A stretch of 53,622 bases of DNA, taken from assembly GCA_016213625.1 (NCBI GenBank), contig JACQZZ010000114.1, positions 1-53,622 of the forward strand. The letters are read 5' to 3'. Position 1 is the first letter of the stretch. The number at the start of each line of letters is the position of its first letter. The DNA comes from Actinomycetota bacterium. GTDB taxonomy: Bacteria > Actinomycetota > Acidimicrobiia > Acidimicrobiales > Ilumatobacteraceae. Position numbers and translations under genes: made by a program. The notes under the pieces were generated by a model. The model made no database searches. It was not told where the DNA came from and saw only the letters and a list, made by a program, of their open reading frames with translations. Shown here one piece after another: positions 24,194 to 31,523 of the stretch.

Positions 24194-25189
24194 ATGAGCA
24201 ACGAAGCAGACAATCCGATCGCCCACCCCGAATCGTTCGACGACTTCAAGAACTCGTTCTTCTACGGCTCGCGAAGCGACCTCAACCTCAAGTTCATGGC
24301 CGAACTCGACACCGCCGGCGCAACGATGTTCGTCCAGCAGATGCTGACCGGTGTCGTCGCCCTCATCGACGGGGACGGGCCGAGCTCGGTCGTCGACCGG
24401 TTCATCGAATGGCAGCGAACTGGGTACGCCGCGCACGCCGAGAGCTCCTCCCGGTTCAGCTATCCCGACGGGCCCTTCGCCCGACCGAAGAAGCCGCTGC
24501 GCGAATCCCGCGTTGCACTCGTGACCTCGAGCGGGCACTTCGTCGACGGCGACGATCCGAAGCCGTTCGGTGTGGCATCGATGTCGCAGGCGGAGGCGGA
24601 GACCCGGATCGGAGAGTTCCTTCGCGCCGAACCGACGCTGTCCGTCATCCCTTCGACGACGCCCTCTGAACAACTGCGCGTGCGTCACGGCGGCTACCCG
24701 GTCGCCGCGGCGATCCAAGATCACCAAGTCGCATTCCCTCTCGGCCATCTCAACGACCTGGCCAGCGAGGGCATCATCGCGGAGTGCTCGCCGAACGCCT
24801 ACTCGTTCGTCGGGGCCACCTCGCAGCTGCGGCTACGCGATCACCTCGCCGCGGAGTGGGCCCAGCTCCTCCACGACGACGAGGTGGATCTGGTCCTGCT
24901 GGTGCCAGTTTGACCCGTCTGCCACGTGTCAGTTGGGCACGTTCAGCGAGCGATCGAGGCGGCGGGCATTCCCACGGTCGGGGTGTCCGTGTCGGCGTTC
25001 GCGCACATCCCCGCAGCGATGTCACTGCCACGGACACTGGTCACACCCCATCCTCTCGGTCGACCGATCGGCGCTCCACACGACACCGAACGGCAGCGGG
25101 AGGTCATCGACGCGGCGGTCACCTTGTTCGACGCCACCGGGCCGACGACGGCCGTCTTCCCGAAGCCCTACCGCGCGTCCGCGACCTGA
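24194..25189 (+). CDS. GrdB-like selenoprotein (Sec at codon 240)
   Basis: 331 residues if TGA 24911-24913 is selenocysteine. Upstream the frame reads DVLVLLVPV-type ending (VDLVLLVPV), then U-P-V-C-HVSVGHVQRAIEAAGIPTVGVS, and continues to TGA 25187. Glycine/sarcosine/betaine-reductase selenoprotein B-like proteins have (U/C)P-x-C followed by TVG-xxQR-xIE here. The N-terminal part includes ESRVALVTSSGHFVDGDDP. It starts after AGGAG behind the CcdA-like gene. The substrate in this aerobic-looking family is unknown; redox use of U-P-V-C is inferred. Confidence 0.85.
24924..24942 (+). promoter_or_regulatory. Candidate SECIS hairpin (GrdB-like gene)
   Basis: ACGTG (24924-24928) pairs with CACGT (24938-24942) around a 9-nt loop, 10 nt after the TGA. 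Position is right; structure is modest. Confidence 0.4.
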
Positions 25190-25223
25190 CCGGCCGCCAC
25201 CTACACGACATCTCGGGAGCAAC

Positions 25224-26453
25224 ATGAGACCCCCTCCACAACGCGTCACGTTCCCAGGCAGCGCCGGCGCGCTGCTCGCCGGACGCCTCGACCTTCCCGC
25301 AGGGCCACCACGGGCGTATGCACTCCTCGCCCATTGCTTCACCTGTTCCAAGGATCTGGTGGCTGCCGGGCGCATCGCCGCGGGACTGAACGCGCACGGT
25401 ATCGCCGTGCTTCGTTTCGACTTCACCGGACTCGGCTCGAGCGACGGCGACTTCGCGAACACTGATTTCTCCTCGAACATCAGCGATCTCCGTCACGCGG
25501 CCGACTGGATGCGCACCCACCACAGGGCACCGCAGCTACTGGTCGGACACAGCCTCGGGGGCGCTGCGGCCGTCGCCGTGGCCGCCGACATCCCTGAGGT
25601 CCGCGCCGTGGCAACGCTCGGGGCGCCGGCAGACGTCGCGCATGTCGTGCGGCTCTTCGACGACGACGCCGAGGCCATCGAGCGTGACGGCTGCGCGATC
25701 GTGGAGATCGGTGGCCGATCGTTCACGATCCGACAGCAACTCATCGACGATCTCGCGCGACACTCGGTCGAGGCGAGAGCGGGCACGATGAGGGCGGCGC
25801 TGCTGGTCATGCATGCGCCGGGCGACAACGTCGTGAGCGTCGAGCACGCAGCCCGAATCTTCGGCGCCGCCCGTCATCCGAAGAGCTTCATCGCTCTCGA
25901 CGGCGCCGATCACCTTCTTACCAGAGCCGACGACGCGGTCTACGCGGCGAGCATCATCGGGTGTTGGGCTGACCGGTTCCTCGTCGACGAGCATCCGCGC
26001 GAGGCACCTCCCTCGTCGTCGGCCCCCGTTCTCGTCGCCGAGACCGGTCAGGGGATGTTCTTGAATCATGTGGTCGTCGGGGAGCATCGATTCCTCGCGG
26101 ACGAGCCGGTCGAGGTCGGCGGCTTCGACGCCGGTCCGTCGCCGTACGACCTGCTCGGAGCGGCGTTGGGCGCGTGTACGTCGATGACCCTGCGGATGTA
26201 CTCGGAGCGGAAGGGGAAGGTGCTCGGCCGGATCGCCGTGGAAGTGCGACACGAGAAAACGCATGCCATCGACTGCGACCAGTGCGTGTCAGGCGCGGGA
26301 CCGCTGATCGACCACTTCGAGCGTCGCATCACCATCGACCCCGCGCCGCTGCCCGAGGACCGCGAGGCCCTTGCGCGCATCGCCGATCGCTGCCCGGTCC
26401 ATCGCACGCTCGAAGGAGTGGCGCACATCAGCACCGTCGTCGACGGCGCGTGA
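25224..26453 (+). CDS. Alpha/beta hydrolase - OsmC fusion
   Basis: 409 residues. Residues 1-255 are an alpha/beta hydrolase with nucleophile elbow GHSLGG near 108 and FTGLGSSDG; residues 270-405 are an OsmC-like domain with SPYDLLGAALGACTSMTLRMYS (in parts, peroxidatic-type Cys in ACTS) and a late DRCPVH. In OsmC peroxidases the two Cys (here near 322 and 392) reduce organic hydroperoxides. The fusion is known in other bacteria and may act on lipid peroxides. Operon P9, 34 bp after the GrdB-like gene; it nearly meets the convergent thioredoxin. Confidence 0.87.
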   Translation: MRPPPQRVTFPGSAGALLAGRLDLPAGPPRAYALLAHCFTCSKDLVAAGRIAAGLNAHGIAVLRFDFTGLGSSDGDFANTDFSSNISDLRHAADWMRTHHRAPQLLVGHSLGGAAAVAVAADIPEVRAVATLGAPADVAHVVRLFDDDAEAIERDGCAIVEIGGRSFTIRQQLIDDLARHSVEARAGTMRAALLVMHAPGDNVVSVEHAARIFGAARHPKSFIALDGADHLLTRADDAVYAASIIGCWADRFLVDEHPREAPPSSSAPVLVAETGQGMFLNHVVVGEHRFLADEPVEVGGFDAGPSPYDLLGAALGACTSMTLRMYSERKGKVLGRIAVEVRHEKTHAIDCDQCVSGAGPLIDHFERRITIDPAPLPEDREALARIADRCPVHRTLEGVAHISTVVDGA

Positions 26454-26460
26454 ACTGGCC

Positions 26461-27057
26461 TCAGGCAACGAGCAGTTGCTCGATGACTTGCGCCAGGTCG
26501 TCGGCCCCGAGCGCGCCCGTGAACGTCTCCTGGCGTCCGTCATCGGTGATGAACGCGAATGCCGGTTGGGCGTAGATCTCGTAGGCGGCCCAGATCGCGC
26601 CGCTGCTGTCGTCGAGGTGTGTGAGAGCGCCCGTTCCCGTCTCGCTGACGAAGTCGCGCATCTCGGCGGCCTCTCCCCGGCCGGCGACTCCGATGAAGTT
26701 CACCCGGTCGGCGTACTGTGCGGCGATCGCCGCAACGTCGGGTGCTTCACCGCGGCAGACGACGCACCATGGCGCCCAGAACCAGGCCACTGTCGGCCGG
26801 CCGGCCAACGTGCTCGCGTCGAAGCCGGCACCGTCGATCGTGCTCGCTCCGACCAGCGGGGCCGGGACCACCGAACCCGCCGGGACCGCAGCGCTGGCAG
26901 CCGTCGACGTGGACCCACCGTCGGCCGGCGTGTTCGTACCCGGTGACCGTGCGCCAGGTTCTGCGCTGCTCCCCCGTCCGCACGCGGCCAGCAGCAGGCC
27001 GGCGGATGCGGCGAGGAAGCCAGCGCGTGAGATTCGGGTGCTCGTTGTGTGCGTCAT
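26461..27057 (-). CDS. Exported TlpA/ResA-like thioredoxin
   Basis: 198 residues from ATG 27057, 6 nt after P10. A signal with lipobox LLLAACG (Cys near residue 24) is followed by a linker and a thioredoxin domain: GRPTVAWFWAPWCVVCRGEAPDV with active site C-V-V-C near residue 107, ADRVNFIGVAGRG and cis-Pro in YAQPAFAFI. Cys are intact, in contrast to the Sec paralogue at 30210. It is probably a membrane-anchored external reductase. Confidence 0.86.
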   Translation of the reverse strand: MTHTTSTRISRAGFLAASAGLLLAACGRGSSAEPGARSPGTNTPADGGSTSTAASAAVPAGSVVPAPLVGASTIDGAGFDASTLAGRPTVAWFWAPWCVVCRGEAPDVAAIAAQYADRVNFIGVAGRGEAAEMRDFVSETGTGALTHLDDSSGAIWAAYEIYAQPAFAFITDDGRQETFTGALGADDLAQVIEQLLVA

Positions 27058-27063
27058 GATCGG

Positions 27064-27092
27064 GAAACCCTCCGGTTCGTTCGCGGCATTCC
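27064..27092 (-). promoter_or_regulatory. SigR-like promoter P10
   Basis: Minus strand GGAAT (27092-27088), 18 bp, GGTTTC (27069-27064); ATG 27057 follows after 6 nt (leaderless). Confidence 0.8.
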
Positions 27093-27119
27093 CGCCGCGA
27101 GGTCGGTCGAGATCGCCTG

Positions 27120-27587
27120 TCACGGTGTCGGCGGCAGGACTGCGCCGACCATGCCCGACGTGCGGTGGAACTTGCACACGTAGATCAGCGGGGCATCAGT
27201 CGTCAGCGTGATCGGGACCTCGACGGTCTCACCGACAGCGACGTCGATGTCGATGCCTTGGTCGGCGATCGTGACGTTGTGCAGGATCGCTCCGGTGTTG
27301 GTGACCTTGAGTGTGAGCGTGCCGGCGCCATCTGCGGCGATGCAGGTCGGCTGGAAGAAGAAGTCACCGGCGCTCACCGCCATCTCCGGACCGTCGGCCG
27401 ACGCGAGGCCCTTGTCGGTGATGGGTGCGGTGTAGCCGGCCACCGGCGTGCAAGTGCCGCTCGACGACGAGACTGCCGCCTGGACGTTCGAACTCGCCAC
27501 TGCGCTCAGTGCGTCGTTGGGGTCGGGCCCGCACGCGGTGGCGAGCACCACGAGCAGACCCAGACCAACGAGGCGTCGGCGCATCAT
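27120..27587 (-). CDS. Cupredoxin-like lipoprotein
   Basis: 155 residues. Lipobox ATACG with Cys near residue 19. The C-terminal 90 residues form a plastocyanin-like beta domain with type 1 copper ligands in order: His in ILHNVTI, then Cys, His and Met in VCKFHRTSGM. Such proteins carry electrons or bind copper outside the membrane. It overlaps the preceding lipoprotein gene by 4 bp. Confidence 0.8.
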   Translation of the reverse strand: MMRRRLVGLGLLVVLATACGPDPNDALSAVASSNVQAAVSSSSGTCTPVAGYTAPITDKGLASADGPEMAVSAGDFFFQPTCIAADGAGTLTLKVTNTGAILHNVTIADQGIDIDVAVGETVEVPITLTTDAPLIYVCKFHRTSGMVGAVLPPTP

Positions 27588-28480
27588 CCGACGGTGACCT
27601 CGACCGATGCCTCGATCGCGGGCATCAGCGGGGCGTGCCCGTTGTCGGCCAACAGCGCGATGAGCGTGTGCGTCGAGCCGGACTCGAGTCCGACGGTCGA
27701 CGCGTGGAAGGTGGTGGTGCAGCCCATGCCGAGCATGGTCATCATGCCCATCATCGGGCCGGAGGTGCTGTCGACGTTGACGTGGTAGTGGCCGATGCCG
27801 AACAGGCCCGGCTTGCCGTACAGGTCGCAGTTGAGGTCGTAGTTCGACACCTCGACGACGATGTCGAAGTCGCCGTTCACGACTTCGCCGGGCTTCGGCG
27901 ACACGATCTTGATGCTCGGGTCACCGGTGGTGGCAGCGTCGGCGATCTCGGCCAACGGGCTCGTCGGTGCGTAGGTGAACGCGAACTCGGTCTCGTTGTC
28001 CATGACTTCGGCGTGGTCGTTCAGTGCGGGGACGACCGCGATCGTGTGCTCGCCAGGGGCCACGTTCTGCATCGACACGGATGTGTCGGTCGTGCACTCC
28101 ATGTCGACGAGCGCCCCGTCGAGCAGGACGTGGTAGTGACCGAACCCTTCGGCGAGCGGCTTGCCGGCATGGTCGCAGGACAGCTCGAAGCCCGCCGCCG
28201 CGACGCTCAACGGCACGGTGTTGTCGGTCACAGTGACGCCTGCCGCGGGCGACGACAGGGTCAGCTTCATCCCTGCCGCGTAGTCGGGCATCGGCATCAT
28301 CGGCATCGTCGTGTCGGTCGATGCATCGGTGACGGCGGGGGCGTCGGTCGCCGCGGGCGCTGGCGACGTGGGGGTGGCCGTCGTGGCGGCTGCGGACGTG
28401 GTGCTGTCCGATCCGCATGCTGCGAGGACGAGCAAGCCGGCTCCGAACAGGACGCTGGACGTTCGACGGATGTGCTTCAT
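27584..28480 (-). CDS. Lipoprotein with duplicated Cys/His-containing domain
   Basis: 298 residues from ATG 28480 with GGGAGA upstream. Lipobox LAACG near residue 21, then an Ala/Thr/Pro linker and Met-rich TTMPMMPMPDY. Two homologous units of about 100 residues follow, each with a Cys-containing segment and a GHYHV motif: FELSCDHAGKPLAEGFGHYHV and YDLNCDLYGKPGLFGIGHYHV (shortened). The second has a Met-rich loop MMGMMTMLGMGC. The His, Met and Cys content and the cupredoxin partner suggest copper handling; no catalytic family is recognised. Confidence 0.65.
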   Translation of the reverse strand: MKHIRRTSSVLFGAGLLVLAACGSDSTTSAAATTATPTSPAPAATDAPAVTDASTDTTMPMMPMPDYAAGMKLTLSSPAAGVTVTDNTVPLSVAAAGFELSCDHAGKPLAEGFGHYHVLLDGALVDMECTTDTSVSMQNVAPGEHTIAVVPALNDHAEVMDNETEFAFTYAPTSPLAEIADAATTGDPSIKIVSPKPGEVVNGDFDIVVEVSNYDLNCDLYGKPGLFGIGHYHVNVDSTSGPMMGMMTMLGMGCTTTFHASTVGLESGSTHTLIALLADNGHAPLMPAIEASVEVTVG

Positions 28481-28570
28481 TTTGCGATCTCCCTTGTGTC
28501 GTGATCGTTCACGGTGAACACGGCGGTTCATGTGGGAGATGCACGAGGCCGAGAGTTGATTGCAGTGAGA

Positions 28571-29191
28571 TCAGCCGAGTTGGCCCGACGCGACCAGATC
28601 GACCAGTTGGGCGGCGGGGAGCGACGATGCGACAAGGCGGGAAGTCGGACCGTTCTGGCAGACGACGTTGACTCCGTCGCGTTGTACGAGCCAGACATCT
28701 GGGGTCGAGGTCTGGACCGCCGAGCCGTCTGAGGGCATCGGGAACGGGCGCGAGCTCTCCGCGATGACGACCGCCTGGCCGTCGACGAGCACCGTTCTGG
28801 TCGTCACGGATCCGGACGAGATCGCGGCATCGGCAACCAACTCCGACACCACGGAGGCCGAGGTGGGGGGTGGCTCGTGTCCGCGGGTCCAGCGACCAGC
28901 CCCCATCACCCCGATGACCAGGATGAGTGCCGCAGCGACAGCAACGGTCGATTTCCTCAGGCTCCTTCGAGCGACGTCGGTCTCCCTGGTTCTCAGCGCC
29001 GTGACGAGTCGGGCTCTCTCCAGATTGGACACCGGTGTGGTCGCGAACGTCACCAGCTCACGGCCCCGACGGTCGTCGTCGACCGCGTGGCGGCACAGAC
29101 TGCACACCGCGAGATGCCTCACGAAGTCGGCACGCGCCTCATCGGAGAGGCCGTCGGCGAGGTACTCGAGCAGCGCGCCGTGACGGTTCAC
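28571..29191 (-). CDS. Membrane-anchored ZAS anti-sigma factor
   Basis: 206 residues from GTG 29191, overlapping the sigma stop by 4 bp. The N-terminal domain has RHLAVCSLCRHAVDD, an HxxxCxxC near residues 27-34. A membrane helix is near 90-108 (STVAVAAALILVIGVMGAG) and the rest is external with a lone Cys near 185. It is the cognate regulator of the sigma factor at 29188, with possible sensing outside the membrane. Confidence 0.83.
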   Translation of the reverse strand: MNRHGALLEYLADGLSDEARADFVRHLAVCSLCRHAVDDDRRGRELVTFATTPVSNLERARLVTALRTRETDVARRSLRKSTVAVAAALILVIGVMGAGRWTRGHEPPPTSASVVSELVADAAISSGSVTTRTVLVDGQAVVIAESSRPFPMPSDGSAVQTSTPDVWLVQRDGVNVVCQNGPTSRLVASSLPAAQLVDLVASGQLG

Positions 29192-29727
29192 GCTGCACCG
29201 ACCCGGGCGTCGATGGTGGCCGCGACCTTGCGCCGAGCCCGGTGGACACGGGCGAGCACCGTGCCACGCGGACAACCGAGCACGTCGGCGACCTCCTGCG
29301 CAGTGCAGCCACCAAGGTCCATCAGCACCACACAGACACGCTGTTCTTCGGGGAGCAGGTCAAGCGCTTCGAGCACGCGGTCACGGTCGACGGCAGCGAT
29401 TGCCAGATCCTCGACGGATGGACGCCGGCAAGGCTCGTCGACCACGTCGCCGAACGACTCCACGGGCCTCGACTGCGCGCGCCGAGAGTCCATGCGGCGG
29501 CTGTTCATCATGATGGCCACCAACCATGAGCGTGTGTCGCCGCCACGCCAGCCGTCGAACCCTGCGAACGCGCGCATGCACGTGTCCTGGAACAGGTCGT
29601 CCGCGGCGTGTGGTGAGCGAACGAGTCCACCGGCGATGCTACGCAGGACGTCGAGGTGAGGGCCGACGGTGTCGAGGAACAGCTGGTGCGCATCGGTCGT
29701 TGCCCTTCGTCGGTTACGGGACCTCAC
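29188..29727 (-). CDS. ECF sigma factor (second)
   Basis: 179 residues from GTG 29727. Region 2: SPHAADDLFQDTCMRAFAGF and TRSWLVAIMMNSRR; region 4: LPEEQRVCVVLMDLGGC, AQEVADVLGCPRGTVLARVHRARRK (cut). It follows promoter P11, the same type as P5, so both sigma genes respond to the same holoenzyme or cross-regulate. A 12-codon leaderless ORF overlaps its start. The membrane anti-sigma gene follows. Confidence 0.85.
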   Translation of the reverse strand: MRSRNRRRATTDAHQLFLDTVGPHLDVLRSIAGGLVRSPHAADDLFQDTCMRAFAGFDGWRGGDTRSWLVAIMMNSRRMDSRRAQSRPVESFGDVVDEPCRRPSVEDLAIAAVDRDRVLEALDLLPEEQRVCVVLMDLGGCTAQEVADVLGCPRGTVLARVHRARRKVAATIDARVGAA

Positions 29728-29762
29728 AGAAGGGGATGCCTCATCGGCCGACTTGATTGCAC
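29724..29762 (-). CDS. Possible 12-codon leaderless upstream ORF
   Basis: GTG 29762 lies 6 nt after the -10 of P11 and the frame ends in TGA that overlaps the sigma GTG (29727) as GTGA. The sigma gene has no ribosome site of its own, so translation may depend on coupling through this ORF. Confidence 0.4.
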   Translation of the reverse strand: MQSSRPMRHPLL

Positions 29763-29768
29763 CTTTCG

Positions 29769-29797
29769 GTAACCCGCACTTCTCACCGACGCATTCC
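29769..29797 (-). promoter_or_regulatory. SigR-like promoter P11 (second sigma gene)
   Basis: Minus strand GGAAT (29797-29793), 18 bp, GGTTAC (29774-29769). Confidence 0.72.
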
Positions 29798-29815
29798 CGG
29801 CCGGGTGTCGAGACG

Positions 29816-30160
29816 TCAGCCGTCGGGTCGTTGCGTCGAGTTGGCGAGCAGCACGGCGGTCAGAGCGGCGAGCGGTGGCACGCCGGCAAAGCCACTCTCC
29901 GAGTGGTAGAGGCGACAGCCGAGCGCCGGCCCTGTGTTCGATGGGAACGGATCGACGCCGCCGATGAGCAGAGTGGGTGAGCCGTTCATACCCATCTGAG
30001 CGGCAGACGGTTCGTCCCCCACGACCGTGAGCGTCGGTCGAACGACGACACCGGCGAGGTCCCCGGCGATCACGAGCCGCTCCAACAGCGGTGCCACGCT
30101 CGGGCATGCGTCGACGTGCAGCACGACCACATCGATGATCCGTGCCGTGGCGGTGGTCAT
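29816..30160 (-). CDS. Thioredoxin-like small protein
   Basis: 114 residues from ATG 30160, 6 nt after P12. It begins VVVLHVDACPSVAPLLERL, with a Cys at the usual thioredoxin position but only C-P-S, then MGMNGSPTLLIGG (cis-Pro) and CRLYHSESGFAGVPPL near the end. Related small proteins with Cys or Sec at this position occur near mercury or arsenic genes, where they are called thioredoxin- or alkylmercury-lyase-like. A peroxidase or metal-binding role is possible but not shown. Confidence 0.6.
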   Translation of the reverse strand: MTTATARIIDVVVLHVDACPSVAPLLERLVIAGDLAGVVVRPTLTVVGDEPSAAQMGMNGSPTLLIGGVDPFPSNTGPALGCRLYHSESGFAGVPPLAALTAVLLANSTQRPDG

Positions 30161-30166
30161 GACCCG

Positions 30167-30194
30167 GGAACCCGCCGCGGAGGGCGAGAATTCC
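30167..30194 (-). promoter_or_regulatory. SigR-like promoter P12
   Basis: Minus strand GGAAT (30194-30190), 17 bp, GGTTCC (30172-30167); ATG 30160 after 6 nt. Confidence 0.78.
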
Positions 30195-30209
30195 CGTACA
30201 GGGCCGCAG

Positions 30210-30767
30210 TCATCCAGCGGCGAGAGCGAGCGAGACGACCTGATCCTCGGCAAACGGTCCCATCCAGCCCTGGATGAACCGACCGTCAGCGGCGAACAAC
30301 AACGCCGCCGGCTGCGAGGCAATGCCGAACGCTGCCCACGACTCAAACGATTCGTCCCACAGCATCGTGAACGACGTCGTGCCGTAGTTCTTCAGGAACT
30401 GCTCGGCTTCACCGAGGGTGTCCTGGGTTCCGAGGCCGATCACCCGGAGCGTGTCGGCGTGCTGTCGAGCGAACTGCTCGACGTCGGGCGCTTCGGCCCG
30501 ACAGTATGGTCAATGCGGCGCCCAGAGCCAGATCAGCACAGGCTTGTCGGCCGGCAGGAAGTTGGCGAACTGCACCCACTGCCGCTGACCGACATCCCAC
30601 ACCGTCACTGGTGGCAGCGACTTCGAGGCAGCCGAATCGAGCACCGGCAAGTCGGGTCGCGGGCCAGGGTCGACACTCGCCGCAGGGGTGCCACCGCACG
30701 CCGCAATCAGAACCGCAGCAGCGACGGCTGCAGCAACTCGACGCCCCGAGAACCGGATCCAATGCAC
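30210..30767 (-). CDS. TlpA-like thioredoxin selenoprotein (Sec at codon 86)
   Basis: 185 residues if TGA 30512-30510 is selenocysteine. It starts at GTG 30767, 6 nt after P13, with a lipobox AACG signal (Cys near residue 24). The frame reads DKPVLIWLWAPH, then U-P-Y-C-RAEAPDVEQFARQHA, exactly where TlpA-like proteins have WCxxC. After the TGA the domain continues to LLFAADGRFIQGWMGP. A 7-bp perfect hairpin follows the TGA. Standard gene calling leaves two fragments. It is a probable external, lipid-anchored redox protein. Confidence 0.87.
30483..30502 (-). promoter_or_regulatory. Candidate SECIS hairpin (thioredoxin gene)
   Basis: On the minus strand GTCGGGC and GCCCGAC form a perfect 7-bp stem with loop CGAAGC, beginning 7 nt after the TGA; the G near the loop start fits bacterial SECIS rules. 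The best of the three candidates. Confidence 0.6.
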
Positions 30768-30773
30768 GCGCGG

Positions 30774-30801
30774 GAAACCCGGCCCGGATCGACGGCATTC
30801 C
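30774..30801 (-). promoter_or_regulatory. SigR-like promoter P13
   Basis: Minus strand GGAAT (30801-30797), 17 bp, GGTTTC (30779-30774); GTG 30767 after 6 nt. Confidence 0.8.
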
Positions 30802-30907
30802 CTCGTTCTGTCGGATGCACTGCTCTCCTCCTGACCCGAGCTCCCAGGCCGGAGAAGCCATTGCCCTGGCCGCAGCGCACGAACCCTTCTACCCCACCGA
30901 ACATTCC

Positions 30908-30936
30908 GGAAGCGTTCCGATCGACTCGCTGGTTTC
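30908..30936 (+). promoter_or_regulatory. SigR-like promoter P14
   Basis: GGAAG (30908-30912), 18 bp, GGTTTC (30931-30936), followed by a leader with AAGGAGG before the gene at 30979. Confidence 0.75.
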
Positions 30937-30978
30937 CCGAGCATCCACTCTCGCACCCCTCGACAAGGAGGAACCCAA

Positions 30979-31464
30979 ATGTTGAACACTCTCAAGCGTG
31001 GTTCGGTCGCCGGCGCTGCCGGCGGGGCGATGATGGCGATGTTCGCCATGATCGCTACTGCACTCACCGGCGAGGGCTTCTGGGCACCCGTCAATGCCAT
31101 CGCCCACACCGCCTGGAACGGCGCACCGATGGACGGCTCCTTCTCGGGCGGCGCCCTCGTCCTGGGAATGCTGGTCCACATGGCAACGGCGATGATGCTC
31201 GGCGCAGGCATCGCCGTCCTGCTGTCCCACACCGGCAGCCGCACGAACAAAGTGATGACCGCCACCGTCGCAGCAACCGGCGCCTGGCTGGCCCAACTCG
31301 CGATCTGGCCCGCCATCGGCGAAGCGGGCGCCGACAGCATGCCGCAATGGATTCTTCTGGTCGGCCACATCATCTTCGGCATGACAGCCGGTGTGCTACT
31401 CGCCGTCACTCCGGAACACCGCCATCATCGAGTGGGCCGCCCAGTGGTGACGGTGGCGACCTGA
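30979..31464 (+). CDS. Four-helix membrane protein of unknown family
   Basis: 161 residues with AAGGAGG upstream. Four hydrophobic segments are visible, about 10-30 (VAGAAGGAMMAMFAMIATAL), 55-82, 93-112 and 124-143, many with small residues and Met. The last is followed by a His/Arg-rich tail HRHHRVGR. No family is recognised. Promoter P14 makes it the rightmost member of the regulon. Confidence 0.65.
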   Translation: MLNTLKRGSVAGAAGGAMMAMFAMIATALTGEGFWAPVNAIAHTAWNGAPMDGSFSGGALVLGMLVHMATAMMLGAGIAVLLSHTGSRTNKVMTATVAATGAWLAQLAIWPAIGEAGADSMPQWILLVGHIIFGMTAGVLLAVTPEHRHHRVGRPVVTVAT

Positions 31465-31488
31465 CAGCCGCCCAACGACGCCTGATCT

Positions 31489-31523
31489 CGTGGGGTCACT
31501 TCCGTCATGGAGGTGGCCCCACG
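31489..31523. terminator. Strong hairpin after the membrane gene
   Basis: Arms 31489-31503 and 31509-31523 pair over 15 positions with two mismatches around a 5-nt loop, 25 bp after the stop at 31464; likely terminator without a T-tract. The rest of 31465-31838 shows no convincing gene. Confidence 0.6.

Noticed and set aside
24914..25227. The GrdB-like tail as an independent small gene starting near 24926
   Set aside because: Conserved sequence (P-V-C-H) begins directly after the TGA, with no ribosome site, so it is continuous with the upstream frame.
30510..31409. 30210-30443 and 30513-30767 as two separate genes or a nonsense pseudogene
   Set aside because: The TGA sits precisely at the catalytic Cys column, both sides keep family sequence and a SECIS-like hairpin follows; selenocysteine explains all of it.
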